From Nitrospira sp. CR1.2 (GTDB lineage Bacteria; Nitrospirota; Nitrospiria; Nitrospirales; Nitrospiraceae), in NCBI GenBank assembly GCA_014055495.1, contig WIAG01000037.1:1-36096 (forward strand): DNA of 36,096 nucleotides. Reading direction: 5' to 3'. Both the position numbers and the translations under genes were made by a program. Positions 24,805 through 33,370 of this stretch are shown here, one piece after another. Below the pieces are notes generated by a model. It saw only the letters and a list, made by a program, of their open reading frames with translations, had not been told where the DNA came from and did not search any database. Each line of letters starts with the position of its first letter. Within the stretch, counting starts at the first letter, position 1.

Positions 24805-26211
24805 CTATCGCGTCTGCCAGGATGCGGTCCTGGTCATAATCCCCCACGTCGCCTTCTTCCCGCGTATCCACTGATACAGGCCGATCAACTTCCAGACTGA
24901 GTTCAGCTGCCGGAACCCGAAATTTTCCAGGACGGCGGCGAGCAGCAGTCTTAAGACATCGCGCTGGGTCGGGTAGACGTGAAACGACATCTCTTCCAGC
25001 AGCAACGCGTTCACTGAGAGCAGCAGGCCGAGGCCGATGGCCGCGACGAGCAGAATCGACCAGGCCTGCAGGGAGACCTGCCCCCAGACGAAACTGAGTA
25101 CCAGGAAGCAGTAGCCCAACACTTCGATCACCGGTCCGATCCATTCGAAGACGGCCATAAACGGAAAGGCCAGCCAGCCGATCGTGCCGCCCTTGGGATG
25201 ACACATGAGGTCCAGGTTTTTGGTCAGGCTTTCGCAGAGTCCGCGTTGCCAGCGAATGCGTTGGTTCTTGAGCGTGCGCAAGTCTTCCGGGGCTTCGGTC
25301 CAGCACACCGAATCGGGAACGAAGGTGATCCGGTAAGGCGTCCCGTTCAGCCGTAGATGGCGGTGCAGTCGGACGACCAACTCCATATCCTCCCCGATCG
25401 TATCCGATCGATACCCGCCCACCGTGACGACCACTTCTTTGCGGAAGATGCCGAATGCTCCCGAGATGATGAGCATCGCGTTCAGCGGAGACCAGCCGAG
25501 ACGTCCGAACAGAAACGCGCGGAGGTATTCGACGATTTGAAAGAGTGCCAGCAGGTTGGTGGGGAGTCCGATCTTCGTCAGAAAACCATCCTGGACGCGA
25601 CATCCGTTGGCGATGCGGACGGTGCCGCCGCTCGCGACCGTGCGGTGGTCGTCCAGAAACGGCTGCACGGCCTGACGCAGGCTGTCCGGCTGAAGGATCG
25701 AGTCCGCATCGATGCAACAAAACAGGGGATACAACGACAGGTTGATGCCGGCGTTCAGGGAATCGGCCTTGCCGCCGTTCTCCTTGTCGATGACGCGCAG
25801 ATTGGTATGCAGCGACGAATGGTAAATGGCCCGAATCTCAGCCGTCCGTAACTGGGGATTGTAGGACTCCGGAAACGGGTAGAGTTCGAATTCCCTGCGA
25901 AGCACGTCGATCGTGGCGTCCTTCGATCCATCGTTGACTACGACGATTTCGTATTCGGAATAACTCAGCTGGAGAAGGGACCGGATAGAGCCGGCGATTG
26001 TGGCGGCTTCATTGTAGGCCGGAACCAGAATGCTGATCTGGGGCTCGAAGCCCGTATAACTGCGCGGCAGGCTCTCCAGCACCCGTTCCTGCAGATACTG
26101 CCGCAAGTGCACGATGGAGATGGCGTTCAGGATCAAGTATCCGGCGGTCAGGCCGAGAAAGTAGAGCAGGAACAGCCATTCGGATATTGAAATGAGCGTG
26201 TCTATCCACAT
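24805..26211 (-). CDS. Membrane glycosyltransferase family 2, processive polysaccharide synthase-like
   Basis: A 468-residue inner-membrane GT2. An N-terminal membrane segment (about 8-30) precedes the catalytic domain (58-330) with VPAYNEAATI, VVNDGSKDAT, DAD at 168-170, GED at 273-275 and QRIRW at 317-321, the D,D,D,Q(Q/R)xRW set of processive beta-glycan synthases. Three or more membrane helices follow (about 338-420), then a cytosolic tail. The form is that of PgaC, NodC and cellulose-synthase-like enzymes, which polymerise and export a glycan together. It is divergent from the TIM-barrel, exporter and deacetylase genes; nothing in the sequence fixes the sugar. No PilZ domain is visible. 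Confidence 0.9.
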   Translation of the reverse strand: MWIDTLISISEWLFLLYFLGLTAGYLILNAISIVHLRQYLQERVLESLPRSYTGFEPQISILVPAYNEAATIAGSIRSLLQLSYSEYEIVVVNDGSKDATIDVLRREFELYPFPESYNPQLRTAEIRAIYHSSLHTNLRVIDKENGGKADSLNAGINLSLYPLFCCIDADSILQPDSLRQAVQPFLDDHRTVASGGTVRIANGCRVQDGFLTKIGLPTNLLALFQIVEYLRAFLFGRLGWSPLNAMLIISGAFGIFRKEVVVTVGGYRSDTIGEDMELVVRLHRHLRLNGTPYRITFVPDSVCWTEAPEDLRTLKNQRIRWQRGLCESLTKNLDLMCHPKGGTIGWLAFPFMAVFEWIGPVIEVLGYCFLVLSFVWGQVSLQAWSILLVAAIGLGLLLSVNALLLEEMSFHVYPTQRDVLRLLLAAVLENFGFRQLNSVWKLIGLYQWIRGKKATWGIMTRTASWQTR

Positions 26212-26254
26212 GGATCAGCATCTCGTGGCATCGACCGGCCAGGGCCGAGCCCAA

Positions 26255-27835
26255 ATGAAACGGTCGTCGGCGGTGTTGCTCAGGCTCGCCCTGTGCGCCG
26301 GAGTCGGGCTCGGAGTTCAGGTTCTTCCTGTGCGCGCCGCCGACGTTCCTGTGTCGGAACCCATTCCATCCACCGTCTACGAAATCGAGCTGACGTATAT
26401 CGGCGAGCGCACCGACCCGACCGTGTCCTTCAGCGGACCACCGTCGACTCCGGGTCCTCTACCTTATCGACCGTTTCAGCCCATTCTTGAACTGCGGGCA
26501 AGCCTCGGGGAGGTGCGGCCGTTCGGACCTTGCCGGAGCCGGACGACGAAGTCCGTTGCCGGAATCGAGTTACAGTGGAGTGCCGAAGGAGCGGTCCGTT
26601 GCGGGCAACGTATTGAGTTGCATCAATCCGGGAAACCCGTGGATCTGCTGTCCTACCGGATGTTGCGGATTCGTGGTCGAGCGACCACACCTGTAGTGGT
26701 GGGGATCGAAGATCTTGCCGGAGCCAGGCGTGAGGACAATCGGACGGTCGGCACGTTGCGCGGAGTCTTCGATCTGGAGATTCCGCTGCAGCAGATCGCG
26801 CGTGAAGTCGACCTTCGGCAGGTCACGGCCTTAGTGGTCTCCACCGAGGGCAGCGACGGGCAGGTTGAGCTGGAGAAGATCGACGTCGTGCAGGAACCCC
26901 CGGTCATGCGACCTACAGGGACCGGTTTCTGGGTGTGGAACTACCGTCAGGCGGCGAAGGCCCCCGAGGCGATGTTGGACACCTGTCGTGCACAGAGTTG
27001 TTCACGGGTGTTGATTCAGTTGCCGGCCCAATCCGAGGACGAGGGGATCTGGCGGGAGTACGCACAGCTCCTGGCGAAGGTCCGAGCCGTCGGTATCGAG
27101 CCGTGGGCGCTGGACGGGTATCCCGAAGCCATACAGGAACCGCAACGATTGGCCGATAAGATAACAAGACTGCTCCGTCTCGTATCGCCCGGCCTCCTGT
27201 CGGGCGTGCAACTCGACATCGAACCCTATCTCATGCCGGGGTTTCTTCAGGACGAAGCACAACTTCGCCGGTATCTCAGCGCGATTGGAACGGTGAAGGA
27301 GGCGATACAGGGGCGAGCCAGCCTGTCGCTGGTGATTCCGTTCTGGCTCGCCGTGCCGACCGTCGGCGGGCGCCCCCTGGCCTTTGCGGTGATGGATCTG
27401 GCGGATGAAGTGGCAGTGATGAGTTACCGTACCGATCTCGATGAGGTCCAGGACATCGCCGACGACATTCTGCGGTATGGGTCGGTGAGCGGGATTCCGG
27501 TGTGGTTGGCCGTCGAGACGACGGTCTTGCCGGTTGAGCAGCACGTGGTGTTACGGCGGGAGCGGCAATCGGATCACGCCGAGGTCCTCCTGGATCGCGA
27601 CCACCGTCTGTTACGGTGGCGACCGCTCGGCGAGGCAGGCGGTGCAGGCCTCGACCAGGAGTGGTTCCGGGTTCATCGCCGGTTCACCGTCAGACCGGAA
27701 CGGCTGTCGTTTGCCGGCCGATCGCGTGCGCAGGTGTCCTCGGCGATCAAGGACATACAGAAGAGCACCTCGCATCGGAGTTTTGCGGGGGTGATGATTC
27801 ACGATCTCGATGGATTCCTCGCCCTTGCCGAATAG
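26255..27835 (+). CDS. Secreted TIM-barrel protein, glycoside-hydrolase-like
   Basis: A 526-residue exported protein: signal peptide (MKRSSAVLLRLALCAGVGLG, then VRAAD), an N-terminal beta-sandwich-like domain (about 40-225) and a C-terminal (beta/alpha)8-like domain starting at TGFWVWNYRQ. GVQLDIEPYLMPGF carries a D-x-E pair (D321, E323) at the end of a barrel strand, as in GH18-like and PelA/PgaB-type hydrolases; VAVMSYRTDLDE (late strand) and GVMIHDLDGF also fit that fold. I do not recognise a named family. ATG 26210 is an alternative start. It begins 43 bases from the divergent synthase gene and heads the exporter and deacetylase genes. Confidence 0.75.
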   Translation: MKRSSAVLLRLALCAGVGLGVQVLPVRAADVPVSEPIPSTVYEIELTYIGERTDPTVSFSGPPSTPGPLPYRPFQPILELRASLGEVRPFGPCRSRTTKSVAGIELQWSAEGAVRCGQRIELHQSGKPVDLLSYRMLRIRGRATTPVVVGIEDLAGARREDNRTVGTLRGVFDLEIPLQQIAREVDLRQVTALVVSTEGSDGQVELEKIDVVQEPPVMRPTGTGFWVWNYRQAAKAPEAMLDTCRAQSCSRVLIQLPAQSEDEGIWREYAQLLAKVRAVGIEPWALDGYPEAIQEPQRLADKITRLLRLVSPGLLSGVQLDIEPYLMPGFLQDEAQLRRYLSAIGTVKEAIQGRASLSLVIPFWLAVPTVGGRPLAFAVMDLADEVAVMSYRTDLDEVQDIADDILRYGSVSGIPVWLAVETTVLPVEQHVVLRRERQSDHAEVLLDRDHRLLRWRPLGEAGGAGLDQEWFRVHRRFTVRPERLSFAGRSRAQVSSAIKDIQKSTSHRSFAGVMIHDLDGFLALAE

Positions 27836-27868
27836 GGGTGCCATGTCCGGAGAACAGGGCCGTCACGG

Positions 27869-30229
27869 ATGAACGATCTCCTCAGGTGGATGACACGACG
27901 AACATCTGCAGCCGGTCTGCTGGCGGGGCTTCTGCTCGCGGCGGTCTGGTTCTCTGCGCCCGCCGCGATGATTGCGGCGATGGCGCAAGACGCCGCTCCG
28001 CGCCAGCTTCTGCAACAAGCGAAAGCCTTCGAGGACGAGAAACGGTATGAGGAGGCTATCGAGGCCTACCGCCAATACCTTTTGGCTAGACCGGATCACG
28101 ATGACGTGCGCGCGACGATGGCGAAACTCTTGTCCTGGCAGGGCCAGAGAGAGGAAGCCATCGCCCTCTACCGCGATATTCTGACCCGTCAGCCTCTCGA
28201 TCATGACCACCGAGTCGGCCTGGCCCGGGTCTTGTCCTGGAACAAAGAATTCGCCGACGCGCAGGTCGAATACGAGCGAGTGCTTCACGACGAGCCGGCC
28301 CATGCCGAGGCTCTGGTGGGAATGGGGGATCTGTTGGTGTGGAGCGGCCATCGTGAGCAGGCGATCGCCTACTATGAACGGGCGGTGGCGATCGACGGCG
28401 ACGAGGAGCTTGCGGCGCGACTACGCGTCCTGAAAGCCGAAGTCGAATCCGTTCCTGCGGTCCCGGAGTCGTCCCCTCCTCGAAAAGCCGACTCGGAACC
28501 GCCGGATGGAAGTCAGGCGTTGGAGCGAGGGCGCCGGTTGGAAACCATGCGGCAGACGGAGGATGCCCTTGCCGTGTACCGCGAGGGGCTGCGGCAGTTT
28601 CCGGAGCATGATGAGCTGCGAGTCGCCTTGGCACGGCTGCTTTCCTGGCAGGGCGCTCATGCTGAAGCCGTCGAGTTGTATGGGGACGTACTGGTTCGTC
28701 ATCCGGAGGATCAGGATATTCGTGTGGCGCTGGCGCAGGTGCGCTCGTGGCAGAACCAGTTCGACGAAGCCGACCGGTTGTACCGGGAGGTCCTGCGGGC
28801 CGAACCGATGCAGATGGAGGCTCGCCGCGGTCTGGCCGAGGTGGCACATTGGCGGGGCGACCGTTCGGACGCCCTGCAACGTTATGAGGCGCTCCTTGCC
28901 GAGACCCATGATCCGGACATGGAGGAGCGGGTGCGCGCCATTCGGTCGGAAATGCAGGCCACAGCCGCGCCAGCCGCCGAACAGTCCGCGGCAGGCTCGT
29001 CAACGCAAGAGGAAGGGGCGCGGGCTGTAGCGAGCGCCATGGAACGAGCCACCAGATTCGAGGTGGCCAAAGAATATCGTGAGGCGGAAGGCGTCTATCG
29101 GGAGGCGTTGCAGCAACACCCCGACAACGACGAGATCCGGAGTGCGTTGGCGCGTGTGTTGTCGTGGCAGGGCTTGCACGGGGAGGCGACGGCGTTGTAC
29201 CGGGACGTGTTGGGCCGCCATCCGGAGGATCAGGATATTCGTGTAGCGCTGGCGCAGGTGCTGGCGTGGCAGAACCAGTTCGACGAAGCCGACCGGTTGT
29301 ACCGGGAGGTCCTGCGGGCCGAACCGATGCAGGTGGAGGCCCGTCGCGGTCTGGCCGAGGTGGCACATTGGCGGGGCGACCGTTCGGACGCCCTGCAACG
29401 TTATGAGGCGCTCCTTGCCGAGACGCATGATCCGTCGATTGCGCAGCGCATCGAGGCGGTGAAATCGGAGTTGCTGGTCTCGCCGCGGGCTGCAGTGGGG
29501 CAGGGATTGACCGGACTGCGGCTTCCGTATCGTGACTACGCGAAGATCGGCTACGGTCACTATTCCTATACGAAGAATCAGCCGGACGAGCGGGATCTGT
29601 TGTTTGAAGTCGCCAAACCTTTGGGCAATCAAACCCTGGTCTTGCGGGTGGAACCGATCAATCGGTTCGGGTTCCACGATACGCCGGTCTCGGCGGAGCT
29701 CTATAGCCCCTTGTGGCGGCGAGCCTGGGGGTACGTGGCGGCGCAGGGTACCGTGAATCCGAACTTTTCCCCCAACTACTCCGTGATGGGGGAAGTGGCA
29801 CAAGGATTGGGCGGGTTGCATGCCTCCCTCGCTCCGCTTGAGCTGTCGTTCGGCTACCGGCGACTGAATTACAAGCAGGACGATATCGATCTGCTGATGC
29901 CGGGGCTCACGGTGTTTCTGCCCTTCAATCTGTGGTTGACCGAGAAGATCTACCTGATTCCGAACACGGGAGCGATCACCCTCTCGTCGCAGCTCACCTG
30001 GCGGCCCACGGAACGCGTCCAAGTCTTTGCGTCCGGCTCCTTCGGCACGTCGGGTGAACGGATTGTGGCAGCACAGGATTTTACCCGCGTGGGGAGTCGC
30101 ACGATTCAGGCAGGCATCACGTTTCCGATCAACGAGCGGTTCTCCGCCGAGACGTCCGCCTATTACGAAGACCGCGGATTCCTCTATGTCCGGCGGGGTG
30201 GGAATTTCAGCGTGATCTATCACTGGTAA
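27869..30229 (+). CDS. TPR protein with C-terminal YaiO-type outer-membrane beta-barrel
   Basis: A 786-residue envelope protein. After the signal/hydrophobic leader (13-40), helical TPR repeats occupy about 45-540, marked by the recurring LSWQG or LAWQN and ALAR/ALAQ motifs and the (A/V)YRE pattern. From about 545 a beta-rich domain begins at LPYRDYAKIGYGHYSYTKNQ and ends in GNFSVIYHW, an aromatic C-terminus expected of an outer-membrane barrel. This is the layout of PgaA/BcsC exporters (TPR plus barrel) with a YaiO-like barrel. Bases 28700-28915 and 29219-29434 are nearly identical (about 96%), a recent internal duplication or conversion. It follows the TIM-barrel gene after 33 bases. Confidence 0.85.
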   Translation: MNDLLRWMTRRTSAAGLLAGLLLAAVWFSAPAAMIAAMAQDAAPRQLLQQAKAFEDEKRYEEAIEAYRQYLLARPDHDDVRATMAKLLSWQGQREEAIALYRDILTRQPLDHDHRVGLARVLSWNKEFADAQVEYERVLHDEPAHAEALVGMGDLLVWSGHREQAIAYYERAVAIDGDEELAARLRVLKAEVESVPAVPESSPPRKADSEPPDGSQALERGRRLETMRQTEDALAVYREGLRQFPEHDELRVALARLLSWQGAHAEAVELYGDVLVRHPEDQDIRVALAQVRSWQNQFDEADRLYREVLRAEPMQMEARRGLAEVAHWRGDRSDALQRYEALLAETHDPDMEERVRAIRSEMQATAAPAAEQSAAGSSTQEEGARAVASAMERATRFEVAKEYREAEGVYREALQQHPDNDEIRSALARVLSWQGLHGEATALYRDVLGRHPEDQDIRVALAQVLAWQNQFDEADRLYREVLRAEPMQVEARRGLAEVAHWRGDRSDALQRYEALLAETHDPSIAQRIEAVKSELLVSPRAAVGQGLTGLRLPYRDYAKIGYGHYSYTKNQPDERDLLFEVAKPLGNQTLVLRVEPINRFGFHDTPVSAELYSPLWRRAWGYVAAQGTVNPNFSPNYSVMGEVAQGLGGLHASLAPLELSFGYRRLNYKQDDIDLLMPGLTVFLPFNLWLTEKIYLIPNTGAITLSSQLTWRPTERVQVFASGSFGTSGERIVAAQDFTRVGSRTIQAGITFPINERFSAETSAYYEDRGFLYVRRGGNFSVIYHW
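28700..28915 (+). repeat. Internal direct repeat of the TPR exporter, copy 1
   Basis: 216 bases matching 29219-29434 with 8 mismatches by hand count and no gaps; the offset is 519 bases, exactly 173 codons, so the reading frame is kept. It covers about 72 codons from HPEDQDIRVALAQV to LLAETHDP. The preceding 190 bases are also repeated but much more diverged. Confidence 0.9.
29219..29434 (+). repeat. Internal direct repeat of the TPR exporter, copy 2
   Basis: Partner of 28700-28915. Differences include VRSW versus VLAW and QMEAR versus QVEAR at the protein level. The sharp change from high to low identity at the left edge suggests gene conversion over an older duplicated module. Confidence 0.9.
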
Positions 30230-30233
30230 GTGA

Positions 30234-32180
30234 ATGGAAACTGCCACCATGATCCGTATGGTCGGGGTTTCGGTGCTCACACTGCTCCTGTTCATGGGTG
30301 GTTGGGTCTTCTTCTGGTCGCAATCCGAACAGACCTTCGAGGTGCCGGAACAGGATTTCCACCGGTTCGCCGGTGTGTCCGGGCCCAGGCATGTCACGGT
30401 CGTTCCGCCGAAGGTTCCGACGTCGTGGAGTACGTATGGGAAGGGATCAGGGAGTCGTCTGGCGATTCTCCTGACCGATCCGGATTCCGCCTGGCTCGGC
30501 CTGGCTCATGGGCTCAAGTCGATCGGCGTGCCCTTCCGTATCACGCGAAACGTGCGCGAAGCGCTGTCCCATCAGATGGTGCTGGTCTATCCGATGATTT
30601 CGGGAAAAGTGTTGAATCCGGAGGAATTGCAGGCGCTGGCGGAGTTTCCGAAGGCGGGTGGCACCTTGATCGGCGTGCAGGTGTTGGGGGGAGGGTTGAA
30701 CGGGGTCTTCGGCTTTCGTAACGCCGTCGCCTCGCGTCAGCGTTATGCCATGACGTTGGCGCCGGGCGATCCGTTGCTGACGGAGCTGACCGATCCGGAG
30801 GAGCGGGCGCTGCGAGTCGGGATGCGAGAGAAGCACCTGGAGGTGATGGGCACGTACGGGTACACAGAGGCGACCGCCCCGCTCGTGCGCTTTGACGACG
30901 GGACGGCGGCCGTCACACAGGCGGCGTACGGGCGTGGCCGGGCCTATGCCGTCGGGGTCGATCTTGGCTTTCTCCTCTTGAAGGGGTACAACAATCGCGC
31001 AGACGAACTGGTCCGGAGTTACGACAATCAGTTCGATCCGACGCTGGATGTATGGCTCCGGCTACTCACATCCATCTATCGCGCGGCCGAGGAGCGGGCG
31101 GTCACCCTCGGGACGGTACCGTTCGGGAAATCGCTCTCCGTCATGTTGACGCACGACGTGGATTTTACCCAATCGATGAAGAATGCGGTGGACTATGCGG
31201 AGTACGAACAGAGTCAGGGGGTGGTCGGCACCTATTTCATCCAGGTGAAATATATTCGCGACTACAACGACGACATTTTCTTCAACGACGAAGGGGTGCG
31301 TCATCTGGCGCGCCTTGCCGAACTCGGGATGGAACTGGGCAGTCATACGATTGCGCATTCGAAGGTGTTCGATCAGTTCCCCATGGGAACCGGCCGGGAG
31401 TCGTATCCGTCTTATGCACCATTTGTGAAAAGCCGGAGGACCGCTCTGAACGCCAGCCTGCTTGGGGAATTGCGGGTCAGTAAATTTCTCATCGATCACT
31501 TTTCAGGGCAGGCGATCATCTCGTTCAGGCCGGGGGAGCTGTCGAATCCCTTCGGACTCCCTCAAGCTCTTCTCGCAACGGGGTTTCGATTCAGTTCAAC
31601 CGCCACGGCTAATAACTCCCTCACCCATTTGCCTTATCAGCTGACGTATGACCGCCTGACGGACAGCGAAGTCGACGTATTCGAGTTCCCCGTCACGATC
31701 GAAGATGAAGAGCTGCCGAGGCTGGGCGATCGGCTTCCGCAAGCACTCGAACTGGCGCGGAAACTCAGCCGTTACGGCGGCTCGATGGTGGTACTCATCC
31801 ACCCGAACATTCTCGACCACAAGCTCGCCTTCGAAAAGGGATTCGTGGAAGGGGTGCGTTCCTATACCTGGTTTGGTTCCGTGGGGGAGTTCGGGAAGTG
31901 GTGGGCGGCGCGCAACCAGGTCGAGCTGGATGTGGTGCGCGAGTCGACCGGCATGCGGGTCACGTTGACGGCGCCGAGTCTCTTGAGCGGCTTGACCCTC
32001 GAAGTGCCGAGCGGATGGGAACTCGCACCGTCCGGTTCCTCAGTGCGAGGGCTGAAGCAGCGAGGCGCGATCGTGACGGTGCCCGAGTTGCAAGGCACCC
32101 ACACCGTCCTGTTGCGGCCGCGTACCCCAGCCCCGGTAATCCGGAAGGTCCCGGCGGCGGTCATGAACAATGCGAGCTAG
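30234..32180 (+). CDS. Membrane-anchored polysaccharide deacetylase (NodB/CE4 type)
   Basis: A 648-residue protein: N-terminal membrane anchor (about 6-28), an N-terminal domain with GATase1-like features (about 70-270), and a CE4/NodB catalytic domain (about 300-560). The metal-site motifs THDVDF (about 305-310) and SHTIAHS (HxxxH, about 370-376) and the FRPGEL catalytic-Arg segment are present. A beta-rich C-terminal domain follows. Family enzymes remove N- or O-acetyl groups from glycans, as PgaB and IcaB do for poly-GlcNAc. The start at ATG 30234 lies 4 bases after the exporter stop; ATG 30249 is an alternative with the anchor near the N-terminus. Its stop lies in an inverted repeat. Confidence 0.88.
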   Translation: METATMIRMVGVSVLTLLLFMGGWVFFWSQSEQTFEVPEQDFHRFAGVSGPRHVTVVPPKVPTSWSTYGKGSGSRLAILLTDPDSAWLGLAHGLKSIGVPFRITRNVREALSHQMVLVYPMISGKVLNPEELQALAEFPKAGGTLIGVQVLGGGLNGVFGFRNAVASRQRYAMTLAPGDPLLTELTDPEERALRVGMREKHLEVMGTYGYTEATAPLVRFDDGTAAVTQAAYGRGRAYAVGVDLGFLLLKGYNNRADELVRSYDNQFDPTLDVWLRLLTSIYRAAEERAVTLGTVPFGKSLSVMLTHDVDFTQSMKNAVDYAEYEQSQGVVGTYFIQVKYIRDYNDDIFFNDEGVRHLARLAELGMELGSHTIAHSKVFDQFPMGTGRESYPSYAPFVKSRRTALNASLLGELRVSKFLIDHFSGQAIISFRPGELSNPFGLPQALLATGFRFSSTATANNSLTHLPYQLTYDRLTDSEVDVFEFPVTIEDEELPRLGDRLPQALELARKLSRYGGSMVVLIHPNILDHKLAFEKGFVEGVRSYTWFGSVGEFGKWWAARNQVELDVVRESTGMRVTLTAPSLLSGLTLEVPSGWELAPSGSSVRGLKQRGAIVTVPELQGTHTVLLRPRTPAPVIRKVPAAVMNNAS

Positions 32181-32239
32181 GAGCCTGTCCGAGTAACCCT
32201 TCGTCGCAGCAGCACGGCACTACTCGGACGGACTCCTAG
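32177..32239. repeat. Imperfect inverted repeat spanning two convergent gene ends
   Basis: Left arm 32177-32195 (CTAGGAGCCTGTCCGAGTA) pairs with the reverse complement of 32221-32239 at 17 of 19 positions, with a 25-base loop. The TAG stop of the deacetylase (32178-32180) and the TAG stop of the HEAT protein (32236-32238, minus) both lie in the arm tips. It could be a bidirectional terminator hairpin or a small transposed element that has shortened one or both genes. Confidence 0.75.
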
Positions 32240-33348
32240 GCCGTGCGTGCCTGCGGAGGGATGGCGGGAACCTGGCGTCGACGTTCCACGTTTGACTGCG
32301 CCATAAACGGCAGCAAATGTGCCTGCCCCTCCACGGTCGCGATCCCATTGCAGAGTGTCGTCAGCCGTTCCGTGGTCATCCAAGGCAAATTCGACAGGGC
32401 TTCGGCGGCCCGATAGCATACCCACCAGTGCTCATCCTCCAAGAGGGCGAGCAGCCGTGATTCATCTTCCTCGACGCCGACCTTCCCCAGTGCGGATACC
32501 GCTTGAAGGCGGACGAACCATGTCGGATGGGAGAGATGTGCGCGAATGGTCGCCACGTCCCGCGGATCGCTGCATTCTCCAAAGAGGAACAGGCAGGCCG
32601 CCAACACGTCATCGGACGGCAGGCCTTTTTGAAGCAGCGCCCTGAGCGGCGGTAGCCCGTGTTGGCTCTGGGTCGCCGCAAGGTGGCGGATCAGGCGAGC
32701 GCCGATTTCCGGGGCGGCCTCGCACGCGGCGTTCGCGATCGCTTCGGCGGCGATGTCCGCGCCGGCCGGTTCGAACATGGCGACCACCTTGAGGGGGGAC
32801 CAATCGTTACGGCGACTGATGACGGGAATCAACAGAGGGATCGCCGCCTTCGCATCGATGTGCAGGAGCGCCTTGGCCGCGACCAATGAAACAAAGGCGT
32901 TGTCGGCCTGTAACATCGCGGCGAGGTCGTTCCAGACGGATCGCTCCTGAAGATGCCCGAGCGTCACGACGGCCAGTAATCGGCGGCGGAGGCGTCTGGC
33001 GTGAAGGAGTTGTTTTGCGAGTTGGTCCGTTCCCGTTCGTCGCGCGAGCTCCTTCAGATTCGCGCGTGCCTCTCCCCGAATGGACTCGTAACAATGGTTC
33101 CACAGATACAGCAGCACAAGGCGGTCGCGGTCGGTGAGCGGAGGGAGCGTGTCCGGCACCTCGATCACACATTGGGCGAGCAGCGGCCGCCAGGTCTCGG
33201 TCACGACGCGCCGCCGCCGGTCTTTGTGATGACGTATGAACCGGAGCAGGAGAATGCCCAGCAGGAGCAGACACACGGCCGAGTAGATGGAGATGACGGC
33301 GATGCTGCCGATGCGAAGGGTCAGGTTTGACTGGTCGAGGGCCAGCAC
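32236..33348 (-). CDS. Membrane-anchored HEAT-repeat protein
   Basis: A 370-residue protein with an N-terminal membrane helix (about 12-36) and a cytosolic alpha-solenoid of HEAT-like repeats, for example FVSLVAAKALLHIDAKAAIP and TWFVRLQAVSALGKVGVEED, then HWWVCYRAAEALSNLPW. These are protein-protein scaffolds; in exopolysaccharide loci such a protein could tether the synthase or pass on a signal, which is inference. The start is GTG 33348, with GGGAGG about 6 bases upstream. It follows the response regulator after 22 bases on the same strand and is convergent with the deacetylase. Confidence 0.85.
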   Translation of the reverse strand: MLALDQSNLTLRIGSIAVISIYSAVCLLLLGILLLRFIRHHKDRRRRVVTETWRPLLAQCVIEVPDTLPPLTDRDRLVLLYLWNHCYESIRGEARANLKELARRTGTDQLAKQLLHARRLRRRLLAVVTLGHLQERSVWNDLAAMLQADNAFVSLVAAKALLHIDAKAAIPLLIPVISRRNDWSPLKVVAMFEPAGADIAAEAIANAACEAAPEIGARLIRHLAATQSQHGLPPLRALLQKGLPSDDVLAACLFLFGECSDPRDVATIRAHLSHPTWFVRLQAVSALGKVGVEEDESRLLALLEDEHWWVCYRAAEALSNLPWMTTERLTTLCNGIATVEGQAHLLPFMAQSNVERRRQVPAIPPQARTA

Positions 33349-33370
33349 GCGAGACCTCCCGGTCGGTCGC

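Noticed and set aside
24404-25720. A 438-codon minus-strand frame overlapping the glycosyltransferase and the aminotransferase end.
   Set aside because: It is a shifted frame over the GT2 gene on the same strand, rich in Arg/Pro/Ser and without motifs.
29000-30397. Long minus-strand frames opposite the TPR exporter (also 28086-29366).
   Set aside because: Shadow of repeated GC-rich TPR coding; repeats in the frames simply mirror the real gene's repeats.
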